Shown here one piece after another: positions 1-7,871 of a DNA stretch of 64,000 nucleotides; position 1 is the first letter of the stretch, and each line of letters starts with the position of its first letter. Position numbers and translations under genes: made by a program. The notes under the pieces are model-generated. The model saw only the letters and a program-made list of their open reading frames with translations. It ran no database searches and had not been told where the DNA came from. Source of the stretch: CBDDEC01 sp965198045 (GTDB taxonomy: Bacteria > Chloroflexota > Dehalococcoidia > UBA2979); NCBI GenBank assembly GCA_965198045.1, contig CBDAOL010000010.1, positions 186,001-250,000 on the forward strand. Direction: 5' to 3'.

Positions 1-258
1 GAAGGGCGTCGCCACCGGCATCGGCGGCAGGATCTCCGCTAGCTGCGCACCCGTCATCACCAACTCGACCCCGGGCATCGCCTCCGCGGCGCTGGTGTCG
101 ATCGAGCGGATGTGGCCGTGCGCCACATCGCTGCGCTTGAAGGCCATGTGCAGCATGCCGGTGAGCTTCACATCATCGACGTAGGTGCCGAGGCCCTGCA
201 CCAGTCGAGGGTCCTCACGGCGCCGAACACGCTGCCCGACGAGCCGACCCGGTGTCAT
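1..258 (-). CDS. Molybdopterin-binding large subunit (CoxL/XdhA family), N-terminal 86 residues, runs off window
   Basis: Minus-strand reading from the ATG at 258 gives a protein whose start (RVRRREDPRLVQGLGTYVDD) is the typical N-terminus of the xanthine dehydrogenase/CO dehydrogenase large subunit, which binds the molybdenum-cytosine dinucleotide cofactor and carries the hydroxylation site. Only the first part of the a/b hammerhead domain is inside the window, so the substrate (CO, aldehyde, purine or aromatic) cannot be read. It follows the small iron-sulfur subunit by 8 bases, consistent with one operon. No frameshift is seen in the visible part. Confidence 0.85.
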   Translation of the reverse strand, partial: MTPGRLVGQRVRRREDPRLVQGLGTYVDDVKLTGMLHMAFKRSDVAHGHIRSIDTSAAEAMPGVELVMTGAQLAEILPPMPVATPF

Positions 259-266
259 TGGGATAG

Positions 267-734
267 TCACTCTGCGACTCCCGATGCGGACTGAACCGCG
301 TTCACGATGTGTTCGTATCCCGTGCAGCGGCAGAGATTGCCATCAAGTCCCCGCCGGATCTCCGCCTCGCTGGGATGAGGGTTCCGATCGAGTAGATCCA
401 CCACGGAGAGGATCATTCCCGGGGTGCAGTAGCCGCATTGGAGTCCATGCTCGTCCCAGAAGGCTTGCTGCAGCGCGTGCAACGCACCGTCGGAGCCGAT
501 GCCCTCGATGGTCGTGATCTCAGCCCCATCGGCCTGTACCGCGAAGAGCGTGCAGGACTTCGCGCTGGCGCCATCGATCAGCACCGTGCATGCGCCGCAC
601 TGGCTGGTGTCGCAACCGACGTGCGTGCCGGTCAGTCCGAGCGTCTCTCGCAGGAGATGCACGAGCAGCGTCCGTGGCTCCACCTGCAGCTCGTGAACGC
701 GTTCGTTCACGGTCACCGTGATCGCTGTGCTCAT
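267..734 (-). CDS. 2Fe-2S small subunit of a CO dehydrogenase/xanthine dehydrogenase-type enzyme (CoxS-like)
   Basis: About 155 residues carrying the plant-ferredoxin cluster motif GCDTSQCGACT and the C-terminal [2Fe-2S] motifs CGYCTPG and CRCTGY, in the usual order and at the usual length. It passes electrons from the molybdenum site of the large subunit towards FAD or a quinone. The start at 734 is preferred over the longer frame to 773 because GAGGAG lies 6 to 7 bases upstream and the protein then starts like its family (MSTAITVTVNE). Order on the minus strand is CoxG-like, CoxS-like, CoxL-like, a normal molybdenum hydroxylase operon. Confidence 0.93.
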   Translation of the reverse strand: MSTAITVTVNERVHELQVEPRTLLVHLLRETLGLTGTHVGCDTSQCGACTVLIDGASAKSCTLFAVQADGAEITTIEGIGSDGALHALQQAFWDEHGLQCGYCTPGMILSVVDLLDRNPHPSEAEIRRGLDGNLCRCTGYEHIVNAVQSASGVAE

Positions 735-769
735 GATGTCTCCTCGTTCATTTTGGTTGATCGCTCTGG

Positions 770-1234
770 TCACGTAGTCTCCCTGGCAGTCTCCATGGCA
801 GACTGCGCTTGCGCCTCGATCGCATCGAAGAATTGCCGTGCCATGCCTCGGGCTGTCGTCGTCAGCAAACGCCCGGCAACCCTTGAGACCGGGCCACGAA
901 GCGTCAGCTCGGCACTGTACGTGAGGTCGGTTCCCGGCACTGCGTCATCGAGGCTGATCGCCACGTTGCCGTTGACCCGACCCGGGCGTCCTCCACCCTC
1001 TGCGTGCAGGGTGTAGGCGTGCTCAGGCTGACGATCGGCCAGCCTGACTTTGCCATCGAACGTTCCGCGGATCGGTCCGATCTTCACTTCGACTTTCAGG
1101 TCGTACGAATCTGGCGCGACCTGCTTGAACTCAACACAACCCGGGATCGCTTCGCGCAGCGAATCCGGGTCCTGGAGGCGGGCCCAGACCACCGATCGGG
1201 ACATCGTGAAGTGGTACTCACCCTCGACCTGCAG
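770..1234 (-). CDS. SRPBCC-fold CO dehydrogenase accessory protein (CoxG-like), probable CTG start
   Basis: START-fold protein of the CoxG family: VWARLQDPDSLREAIPGC near the N-terminus and the long C-terminal helix FDAIEAQAQSAM are typical. CoxG proteins help recruit CO dehydrogenase to the membrane; here it leads the operon, 35 bases before the small subunit. The first ATG (1204) removes the first b-strand that the family has (QVEGEYHFTM). The frame stays open back to a TAG with no ATG, GTG or TTG, but a CTG at 1234 preceded by GAGGGAG at good spacing restores it. CTG initiation is therefore inferred; 1204 is the conservative alternative. Confidence 0.8.
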   Translation of the reverse strand: MQVEGEYHFTMSRSVVWARLQDPDSLREAIPGCVEFKQVAPDSYDLKVEVKIGPIRGTFDGKVRLADRQPEHAYTLHAEGGGRPGRVNGNVAISLDDAVPGTDLTYSAELTLRGPVSRVAGRLLTTTARGMARQFFDAIEAQAQSAMETARETT

Positions 1235-1594
1235 CCTGGCACTCCCTCTCGTAGCCGCGGGATGCTAACATACCGTCTACGCAGCACGAAAGCGCAGTCC
1301 CATCACGAAACGCCGCTCCATGAGGACGCGCACCTCGACATCTTCTCGCCGGTCGCGGGTGGCCGCTGAGCTTTCGGCTGCCGCGGTTCGAGATCGGCCG
1401 CCGCGGCCTGCCGGAGAGGCTCCTACGAGCCTACGTCGAGGATGGGCGCGACGGCCCTCGCAGACGAGCCGCCCTAGAAGTCGCGGGCGTTCTAGCGAAC
1501 GAGGCGCACCTGTCGGCCTCGAAGAGCAGTCGTGAAGCAGACTCAATGCAGGAGTGGCCAGAGCCCTTCGACGCGCGCAACGCGAACGTGCTGA
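1235..1594. other. Gene-free stretch upstream of the CoxG-like gene
   Basis: About 360 bases between the molybdenum hydroxylase operon and the PAP2 remnant. I see no convincing coding frame, RNA gene or repeat. The promoter of the cox-type operon should lie in the first 100 bases, but no clear -35/-10 pair can be claimed. Confidence 0.4.
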
Positions 1595-2332
1595 CTAGAC
1601 CCCGCCCTGTCCTATATCGGCACGACCCCTGCCCTCGGCGCTGAACAAGGTGAATTGCGGTCGCCACGGGTGCGCATGCAGGTGACGCGCAACCACGAGG
1701 CCGAGCAACGCGACCGCCGCACCCGCCGCACCCGCCGCACCCGCCGCACCCGCCGCAGCGTCGATCACGTAGTGGTTAGCCGTCAACACGATGGCGGCCA
1801 ACATCGCCAGTGGCATCACGATCGCGAAGATGCGGGCGGCGTGCCACCGTGAGGTTTCGAGCAGGGCGACCGCCATCAGCAGGTTCCAGCCAAAGTGCAG
1901 GCTGGGGAAGACGGCGTACTGGTTCGTGAGCTGCGACGGCTGCAGCAGGTGGTAGAAGTTCGACCTGTCCACCACGGTGTCGGTGAGACCAAGGTCGGCG
2001 AGCCTGGGCGGTGCGGCCGGGAAGGTGATGAACAGCAGCAGACCGACAGCGCCGGACAGCAGGAAGGCGTTGCGGTAGATCACGTAGTGCTCGGGACGAC
2101 GGAAGAACAGCCACACAGCAACGAAGCCAATCACCGGCCAGTGACCCCAGATGTAGACCCAGTTGGAGGCGGTGATGATCGGATCGATATCCATCACGAG
2201 CGATTGCAAGCGGGGCTCGATCCAGAGGCCGATCCCGCGTTCGAAGTCGATATCCGCGGCGAGCCCGGACTGTACCGGCTCCGGCCTGGCGGCCTCCTCG
2301 GCCTCCTCGGCGGTCGCCAGGCGCCAGTGCTC
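1595..2332 (-). pseudogene. PAP2-superfamily membrane phosphatase/inositolphosphotransferase-like protein, 5' truncated
   Basis: The minus-strand frame contains WVYIWGHWPVI, FPSLHFGWNLL and TANHYVIDAAAG, the pattern of bacterial PAP2_3 (aureobasidin-resistance/inositolphosphotransferase-like) proteins, with several membrane segments. Similarity extends upstream of the first usable start (TTG at 2209) through FERGIGLWIEPRLQ, which this family also has, so the gene once began further up. The frame hits TGA at 2333-2335 and the sequence is cut at 2348 by an 18-base IS end. The first transmembrane helix and start codon are missing. Residues encoded by 1714-1758 are a Gly-Ala-Ala tandem repeat. 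Confidence 0.75.
1714..1758. repeat. Five tandem 9-bp units (CCGCCGCAC) inside the PAP2 remnant
   Basis: Four perfect units and one with a single change. The unit length is a multiple of three, so on the minus strand it encodes a Gly-Ala-Ala repeat in the last membrane segment of the PAP2-like protein. It probably arose by slippage. Confidence 0.9.
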
Positions 2333-2348
2333 TCAGCCGTAGCGGACC

Positions 2349-2366
2349 TGACCGGACCCCCTTTGC
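2349..2366 (+). mobile_element. Solo IS3 end (18 bp scar) joining two broken genes
   Basis: TGACCGGACCCCCTTTGC is identical to the outer end of the complete IS3 copies at 37688 and (reversed) 35892. No element interior follows. It separates the 5'-truncated PAP2 gene from a 5'-truncated betaine-binding gene, so it marks a deletion or recombination junction. Confidence 0.8.
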
Positions 2367-2666
2367 TTGGAAGAGCCCCCCTACACCGCCGAGTGCTGGG
2401 ATGCCGAGAGGAACTGCGGCTACTCTGTAGCGCAGGTCCTTATCGTCATGCACAAGGACCTGATCGACCAAGCGCCGGACCTAGTCACCTTCTTCGAGAA
2501 GTGGGACTTCAGCGCGGCCAACCAGCTGGAGGCGGAGGGCTACCTCGGCGAGTTGGACGGGAACTTTTCCGCCGCCGCGGACAAGTTCCTGCAGAACAAC
2601 TCGGCGTGGAAGAACTGGGTCACCTCAGACGCGGCCTCCAAGGTTGAGGCAGCCGTCGGTTCCTAG
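2367..2666 (+). pseudogene. Glycine betaine/proline ABC transporter substrate-binding protein (OpuAC/ProX), C-terminal fragment
   Basis: About 100 residues matching the end of OpuAC-type periplasmic betaine-binding proteins: LEEPPYTAECWD, a Cys-containing loop, PDLVTFFEKWDFS and the terminal helix. The signal peptide and first lobe, about two thirds of a normal protein, are missing because the frame begins directly at an IS3 scar; the TTG at 2367 is only the first in-frame start. No ATPase or permease partner remains nearby. Such proteins take up osmoprotectants; this copy should be non-functional. Confidence 0.82.
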
Positions 2667-2690
2667 AGCAGCGTAACTGTCGACGCCAGA

Positions 2691-2724
2691 CCGCCCCCGC
2701 CCTGTGCTTGTAGGGCGGGGGCGG
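2691..2724 (+). terminator. Strong Rho-independent terminator
   Basis: CCGCCCCCGCCCT and AGGGCGGGGGCGG form a 13-bp perfect stem with an 8-base loop, followed by TTCCTT. It lies 25 bases after the stop of the betaine-binding fragment and is presumably that gene's original terminator. Confidence 0.88.
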
Positions 2725-2741
2725 TTCCTTGCATGGGGCGT

Positions 2742-2924
2742 ATGAAACTGCATCGCCCGCGGTCCCCAACCCTCGCCGCCGTTTTGGCCGGCGTGGCCCG
2801 GCTGGCCGCGTTGACCGCAGCCGTCGCCGCCATCGCGGCGGGCTGCGGCGGACCATCGGAGGCGCAGCCCGCCGATAGCGCACTGGTACGCTCGACTGGA
2901 CCCTCAGACCCACGCCACGGCTGA
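2742..2924 (+). pseudogene. Lipoprotein N-terminus (signal peptide with lipobox), truncated
   Basis: A basic start (MKLHRPRS), an Ala-rich hydrophobic stretch and AAGC at the lipobox position describe a secreted lipoprotein signal. The frame closes after about 60 residues, and an IS110 fragment begins about 45 bases later, so the mature domain is gone. The mature sequence left is too short to assign. ATG 2733 is an alternative start three codons upstream. Confidence 0.5.
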
Positions 2925-2970
2925 CGGCTCGGCGCAGGTGGAGGCCGTGCCCACCGGCATTGCCTTGGGG

Positions 2971-3075
2971 CCAGGATCACGCCGACGCCGGGGATGCGCG
3001 TGAGGGCGCTGCCTTGTACGCGCAGCGCTGCCTCGAGGCGGCGGCCGTTCGCGACGAGGTTGCGGTCCAGCACCG
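2971..3075 (-). mobile_element. Internal fragment of an IS110 transposase
   Basis: Minus-strand translation gives VLDRNLVANGRRLEAALRVQ followed by GSALTRIPGVGVIL, nearly identical to the middle of the IS110 transposases at 8105 and 36632 (Ala replaces one Glu). About 105 bases only, without element ends. It truncates the BNR-repeat gene on one side and the lipoprotein on the other. Confidence 0.85.
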
Positions 3076-3744
3076 GTGTTGCTGGAACAACCGCGACGGT
3101 CGCTGCGGGTGCAGGAACATCGAGTGCACGCAGAACCCGGCGGGCAAGCCGACGCCGCCGTTCGGCAGGTGTTCTGCGACGAACCCCGTGTTGCGTGCCG
3201 CCCACGAGGCCCCACCGTCCGCGGTCTCGAACACGCCCGCCGCCGAGACGGCGACGTAGAAGTGGTCGGCGTCAGTCGGGTCGAGGGCGATGTGGTGCAT
3301 GGTCATCCCGGCCGCGCCTTCGTCCCAGTACTCCTTCGTCTCGTGGTTCCAGAGCGCCTCCGCGAGTCGCCAGCTCTGCCCGCCGTCGTCGGAGATGAAG
3401 AGCGCCGCCGGGTCGACCCCGGCATAGAGCCGCTGCGGCTGTGCCTCGAGTCCGGGTTGCAGCGTCCAGATGCGCGCCAGCGTGGCGTCGGCGCCCGTGC
3501 CATCGAAGCTCGGCGCGTTCGCCTCGTCCCACGTCCGCCCGCCATCGTCCGAGGTGTGCAGGTGGGGTCCCCACTGCTCGTGGGTGACGGCCGCCCAGAG
3601 GCGACCGCTCCGCGGATCGCGAACGGCGTAATCGACGAACCAGCCCGGGAAGGCCGTGTCACTGAACTCCCAGCGCTCGCGGTCGGAGGAGCGGCCGATC
3701 ACCAGCCCCTTGCGCGTACCTACCAGCAGCTCAAAGTCGCTCAC
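3076..3744 (-). pseudogene. BNR/sialidase-like repeat protein, C-terminally truncated by IS110 fragment
   Basis: Starts at GTG 3744 (GGGAGG upstream) with SDFELLVGTRKGLVI, then repeated Asp-box motifs (SDDGGRTW, SDDGGQSW, TADGGASW), so it is a b-propeller of the BNR/WD40-YVTN type. Family members next to MoaD-like genes are usually about 350 residues; this one is cut after about 222 at ...PSRLFQQH, where IS110 sequence begins in the same frame. It overlaps the MoaD-like gene by four bases (GTGA), a translationally coupled pair. Function of the pair is not established; propeller closure should fail here. Confidence 0.8.
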
Positions 3745-4019
3745 TCCGCACCTCCCGATACCGCCTGCAAGACGTGGACACGATCGCCGTCCACGATCGC
3801 CTCGCTGAGGCCTCGCCGGTCGCGCGCCAGCTCTTCGTGGATGAACACGTTGACGTGCTGCCGCAGCTGCCCCTGGTCGTCGAGGAGGTAGCGCTGCAGC
3901 AGCGGATGCTCCGTAAAGACCTCGTCGAGGGCCGCCCGCACGGTCGAGCCCGAGACTTCGTAGCTCAACTGCCCGCCGATCTGGGCCGCCAGGGCGCGCG
4001 TAAAGAGGAGCTCGGGCAT
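3741..4019 (-). CDS. MoaD/ThiS-family ubiquitin-like sulfur-carrier protein
   Basis: About 92 residues with the b-grasp pattern and C-terminal VHVLQAVSGG followed by AE. MoaD and ThiS act through a terminal Gly-Gly that is adenylated and thiocarboxylated, so the two extra residues imply removal by a protease, as in some archaeal and actinobacterial SAMPs, or a non-canonical role. MPELLFTRAL is taken as the start rather than the frame to 4046. It is coupled by overlap to the BNR protein. No moaE, thiG or E1-like gene is nearby. Confidence 0.8.
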   Translation of the reverse strand: MPELLFTRALAAQIGGQLSYEVSGSTVRAALDEVFTEHPLLQRYLLDDQGQLRQHVNVFIHEELARDRRGLSEAIVDGDRVHVLQAVSGGAE

Positions 4020-4241
4020 CCGCTGGCAGTTCCATCCTCGACGCAAGCGGGCGTCGCTGCGGCGCGATTGTCGGTGATCGGTGAGGGCGAGACAACGGGT
4101 CCAATACGGGCGTTAAACGAGACTCGATGTCATATAACCGGCGAAGTTGCCCATGGCTTGCGCAACGGTTGCAGAGGCGTACGCTGACTTCGTGAAGCAA
4201 AGCACCAAGCCTTGCGCCCTGAACCGGATCGGTGCGACAGT

Positions 4242-5150
4242 ATGCGGGTCGCCATCACCGGCAGCACCGGCCTCTTTGGCAGCGCCCTCGTCCCGAGGCT
4301 GCGCGGAGCGGGACACGACGTCGTTCCCATCGTCCGCGGCGACCAGTCCGGCCCCGCCCTGTGGGACCCGGCGGCGGGCTGGATCCGCCCCGGCGCGTTC
4401 GAGGGCATGGACGCAGTCGTACACCTATCGGGCGCGCCGATCGATGGTGGGCGGTGGAGCGCCAGTCGCAAGTCAGAGCTGAGCCGCAGTCGCGTCGACT
4501 CCACGCGCCTGCTGGTCGACCACCTCGCCGCACTCGACGCCTCGCCCGCGACCTTCATCTCCGCCTCGGCGGTCGGGTACTACGGCGACTGCGGCGACGA
4601 GGCGATCGACGAAACTTCGAGCGCCGGCGACGGCTTCCTCGCCGAGCTCTGCGCCGGCTGGGAGGCCGAGGCGCGCCGCGCCGAGGACGCCGGGATGCGC
4701 ACGGTGCTGTTGCGATCGGGCATCCTGCTGTCGCAGCAAGGCGGGGCGCTGGCTCGGATGCTCATGCCCTTCAAGCTCGGCCTCGGCGGACCGATCGGCG
4801 GCGGCCGCCAGTGGCTGCCCTGGATCGCTCGTAGTGACGCCGCTGGCGCAGTCGAGTTCGCGCTCACGCACGAGGAGCTGGCGGGCCCGATCAACCTCGT
4901 CGCGCCGGGCGTCGTCACCAACCGTGACTTCGTGAAGGCTCTGGGCCGCGCGCTGAGCCGACCGGCGTTCGCACCGCTGCCCGGTTTCGCCGTGCGGCTG
5001 TTGTTCGGCGAGATGGGCGTGCAGACGCTGCTCTGGGGTCAGCGGGCCGCGCCGAGCGCGCTCGCTGCCGCCGGCTTCACGTTCGCCCACGAGGAGGTCA
5101 CGAGCGCCCTCGACGAGGCGCTGGCGGACGATGTGCCGCGGGGCGCCTAG
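4242..5150 (+). CDS. TIGR01777-family NAD(P)-dependent epimerase (YfcH-like extended SDR)
   Basis: About 302 residues. Rossmann motif GSTGLFGSAL at the N-terminus, SASAVGYYGD with the family's Tyr, LRSGILLS and GGRQWLPWIARSD in the middle, and the C-terminal DUF1731 segment (GFTFAHEEVTSALDEAL). Members are cytosolic NAD(P)-binding proteins related to sugar-nucleotide epimerases; their substrate is generally unknown. ATG 4242 is used because the Rossmann strand begins at once after it (MRVAITGS). It stands alone and diverges from the MoaD/BNR pair across about 220 bases that must hold both promoters. It is intact and looks like an ordinary chromosomal gene. Confidence 0.92.
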   Translation: MRVAITGSTGLFGSALVPRLRGAGHDVVPIVRGDQSGPALWDPAAGWIRPGAFEGMDAVVHLSGAPIDGGRWSASRKSELSRSRVDSTRLLVDHLAALDASPATFISASAVGYYGDCGDEAIDETSSAGDGFLAELCAGWEAEARRAEDAGMRTVLLRSGILLSQQGGALARMLMPFKLGLGGPIGGGRQWLPWIARSDAAGAVEFALTHEELAGPINLVAPGVVTNRDFVKALGRALSRPAFAPLPGFAVRLLFGEMGVQTLLWGQRAAPSALAAAGFTFAHEEVTSALDEALADDVPRGA

Positions 5151-5201
5151 CTGAATTCGGCGGGACACGCGATGTCGCTGCACCCGTGGGACGGCAAAAC
5201 C

Positions 5202-5534
5202 TCATGCGGCCCACCGATACTCATGATGCAAGCCTCCTAGCACTGGCTTGCTGACGACTCGCTGGCTCGGCATCCGCTGCACCGGCTTGCGTCCCTCCGG
5301 AGAGTCGAGCGCCAATGACCGATGCGGCCGCATCGCGTTGTAGTGCTGGACGTACTCACCAAGCACCCGTCGGAGATGTTGTTCGTTGACCGCGATGACA
5401 TGGTCGAGACACTCGCGCCTGAGCGTGCCGATGACGCGCTCGGCGATGGCGTTGGCGTTCGGCGCGCGCAGCGGAGTCAGAATCGTCTCGATCCCGAGCC
5501 GTCGAGCGCGTGCGATGAAGTCGCCGCCATAGCT
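5202..5534 (-). pseudogene. Integrase-core transposase, C-terminal part (split by IS1182)
   Basis: Encodes YGGDFIARARRLGIETILTP, NANAIAERVIGTLRRE (the catalytic Glu region of a DDE integrase core) and HYNAMRPHRSL, the usual end of this transposase type. It continues exactly from the N-terminal part at 7106-7856 across the IS1182 insertion: the joined reading is RDRDRS-YGGDF. The whole protein would be about 360 residues. The ATG and GTG codons upstream in this frame come from the inserted element, so no functional product is expected. Confidence 0.85.
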
Positions 5535-7105
5535 GAGGCTGTCGCATGGAGTGGCGTGGGCAGAGCGCCACGAGGGCCAAGAGGTCAGCCGGTCGGTTGT
5601 CGGGGCGGAGTAGCCGCCTCTCACAGGGCAGCGGCGCTACGCGGCCGCCACGGCGGCAGACCAGCCTCTTTGCCGGGGGTTGCCGTTCGCTGGCCAGGAG
5701 GACGGCCGCGCCCGGCGATAGAGCTTCTTGAGGTTGTGGGTGGCGGCGATCAGCTTCCATTCGCTGGCGCACGAGGCGATCCCGCGCCGCATGAACCGGC
5801 GGATGCCGCGGTTCTCCTTGACGTCGCCGAAGACGGGTTCGATCATCCAGCGCCGCTGCTCGTAGAGACGCCGGCCACGCTGCGTCGCCAGCTTGCGATC
5901 CATCCGTTCACGGACGGAGAGCCCGGCAGGGATGCGCCCGCGCGGCGGCGCCGCGCCGACGCGCCGGTTGCGGTCGCTGCGGGTCGCGAGCAGCAGCTCC
6001 GGACCTGCGCTCCCCGCCTGCCGCACGTTCGCCTCGGAGTAGTAGCCGGCATCAGCCAGCAGCACGCGCGCCGGCCCGCAGTGTGCGGCCTGCAGGTTGC
6101 GGTGCATCACCTCGATCATCGGTTGCAGCTCGTGCATGTCGGTCGCCTGTCGGCTCTCCTCGGCCGCGACGATGATCTGGTCGCGGGTCGTCACCGCCTG
6201 CACGTTGTAGCCTTGGAAGTAGCCGTGATAGTCGCGCACCACGCGGCTGTCCGGGTCGGTGACGTTCACCTTCGCACCCTGCTCGGGCTGCGGCGGCTTC
6301 GGGCGGCGCCCGCGCCGGTCCTTCTCCGCGCGGCTCCTGAGGCGTTGCTCGTAGTCCTCCTGCCGCTCCCGCTCTCGGGCCGCCAGTCGCTCCCGCGCCT
6401 CGTGCAACCGCTGCAGGCGCTCCTCGCGGTCCCTGAATCCCGGAGGCAACTCGTCGCCCCGCGCGTCGCCGAAGCGCGCGTTCTCCTCGGCGTCCACCCG
6501 CTCCGCTTCGTCGAGGATGCGCCGCACCTCGGCCTCCAGGTCCGCATCCGTGCGGTTGCGCTCACGGCTGGCGTTGGCGTGCAGCTTGGTCCCGTCGAGC
6601 GCGACCACCCCGACCCGCACCAGACCAGCCTCGGCGCACAGCCTGAGCACCTCGGCGAACAGTCCCGAGAGCGCCTCCTCGTGCTGCTGGCGGAAACGGC
6701 AGATCGTCGCGTGGTCGGGGTGCTGGTTCGCGGTCAGCACCCGGAGGGCGATGTCCTCCCGGCAGCGCCGTTCGATCTGGCGGCTCGAGCGCTCGCCCTC
6801 GCAGTAGGCGTAGAGCACAAGCGCGACCATCATCGACGGCTCGTACGCCTTCCGCCCCCAACCGTCCTCGCGGTAGCGCTCGTAGAACGCGGTGAGGTCC
6901 AACTGGCTGACCGCATCGAGCACGAACCACGCGAGGTGGTCCCCGGGCAGCCAGTCGCGGAGGCTGGCGGGCATCAGGTATTGCTGGTCACGGTCGCACG
7001 GCAAGAAACGCTGGGTCACGGCGGCACCTCGGAATCACTCCGCCCCCGCCGCCATGCTCATCGTATAGCGATGTCCCCCTCTTCGTGGGTTTGTGCGACA
7101 GCCTC
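5535..7105 (-). mobile_element. Complete IS1182-family element, 1571 bp, with AGCT target duplication
   Basis: Inverted repeats GAGGCTGTCGCA/TGCGACAGCCTC at both ends. AGCT flanks both sides (5531-5534 and 7106-7109), and deleting the element plus one AGCT restores an open transposase frame (AGCTAT). The target is palindromic. It contains one transposase gene. Confidence 0.92.
5637..7019 (-). CDS. IS1182-family transposase, intact, 460 aa
   Basis: N-terminal DUF772-type region (DQQYLMPASLRDWLPGDHLA, CREDIALRVLTANQHPDHAT), then a DDE core: VVALDGTKLHANAS (Asp), LLADAGYYSEAN (Asp) and a C-terminal EPVFGDVKENRGIRRF (Glu). A long Arg/Glu-rich coiled-coil insertion lies between the first and second Asp. 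Length is normal for the family and no frameshift is seen, so it may still be active. Its own inverted repeats and target duplication are both visible. A 774-residue open frame on the opposite strand is a codon-bias shadow of this gene. Confidence 0.93.
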   Translation of the reverse strand: MTQRFLPCDRDQQYLMPASLRDWLPGDHLAWFVLDAVSQLDLTAFYERYREDGWGRKAYEPSMMVALVLYAYCEGERSSRQIERRCREDIALRVLTANQHPDHATICRFRQQHEEALSGLFAEVLRLCAEAGLVRVGVVALDGTKLHANASRERNRTDADLEAEVRRILDEAERVDAEENARFGDARGDELPPGFRDREERLQRLHEARERLAARERERQEDYEQRLRSRAEKDRRGRRPKPPQPEQGAKVNVTDPDSRVVRDYHGYFQGYNVQAVTTRDQIIVAAEESRQATDMHELQPMIEVMHRNLQAAHCGPARVLLADAGYYSEANVRQAGSAGPELLLATRSDRNRRVGAAPPRGRIPAGLSVRERMDRKLATQRGRRLYEQRRWMIEPVFGDVKENRGIRRFMRRGIASCASEWKLIAATHNLKKLYRRARPSSWPANGNPRQRGWSAAVAAA

Positions 7106-7856
7106 AGCTACGGTCGCGGTCTCGGATCAGGAACCCTGGCTGCTGACCCCAGGCGGTCGCCTCGATCATCTGCTGCCAGATCCAGGGCGCGTTCGGATGC
7201 TCCGTGACGTTCCAGTGCCGGATGCGGTGCCGGTCGTGGTCGATCACGATGAGCACGTAGAGCGTGCGGAAGGCGAGCGTCTGGACCGTGAACAGATCGG
7301 CGGCCCAGATGCTGGACGCGTGGTTGCGGAGAAACGTGCGCCACGACTGGCTCGGGGGGCGCCGCAGCGCTTGCCGGCGGTAGCGACTCACGGTGCGGGC
7401 GCTGACCTCGAAGCCAAGGGCACGCAGCTCGCCGACGATGCGGTCGGCGCCCCACCGCGGATGCTCAGTGGCGATGCGGACGATCAGCTGTCGCAGCTCT
7501 GCGGGAATCCGGGGTCGTCCGGAGCGGCGACGACTCTTCCAGCGCCAGTAGGCGCGCCAAGCAGAACGATGCCAGCGCACCACCGTGTCCGGCTCGACCA
7601 TCACGAGCGTGCCTCGCCAGCCGGACCAACCACGTGCCAGCAGTGACCAGAGTCGGCGGTCGTGGCGACGGAGCCGCGGTCGACGACGGCCCCTTGTGTA
7701 GACGGCGAGCTGATGCCGCAGCGCTAAGTTCTCGAGGACGAGATCTCGGCGGGCGCGGACCGATGCGAAGAGTGCTGCGACAAGCAGACGGAGGTAGAGC
7801 ACAGACGAGCCTCTCGTGGCTCGCCGATACTCTGCTATCTCAGGACAGACCTGCAC
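7106..7856 (-). pseudogene. Integrase-core transposase, N-terminal part (split by IS1182)
   Basis: Encodes ENLALRHQLAVY, VEPDTVVRWHRSAWRAYWRW, the RWGADRIVGELRALGFEVS helix-turn-helix segment and the first catalytic region SSIWAADLFTVQT. It breaks at RDRDRS where IS1182 inserted; the remaining 110 or so residues lie at 5202-5534. The annotated start near 7856 is uncertain, and a GTG about 18 codons downstream also fits. Without the Glu of the DDE triad the fragment is inactive. Partial copies of the same gene occur at 12019-12454 and 36231-36398. Confidence 0.88.
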
Positions 7857-7871
7857 GGATCAAGTTTTGCC

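Noticed and set aside
5322..7646. A 774-codon plus-strand open frame
   Set aside because: It lies antisense to the IS1182 transposase and parts of the split integrase-core transposase, has no family motifs, and is a codon-bias shadow in high-GC DNA.
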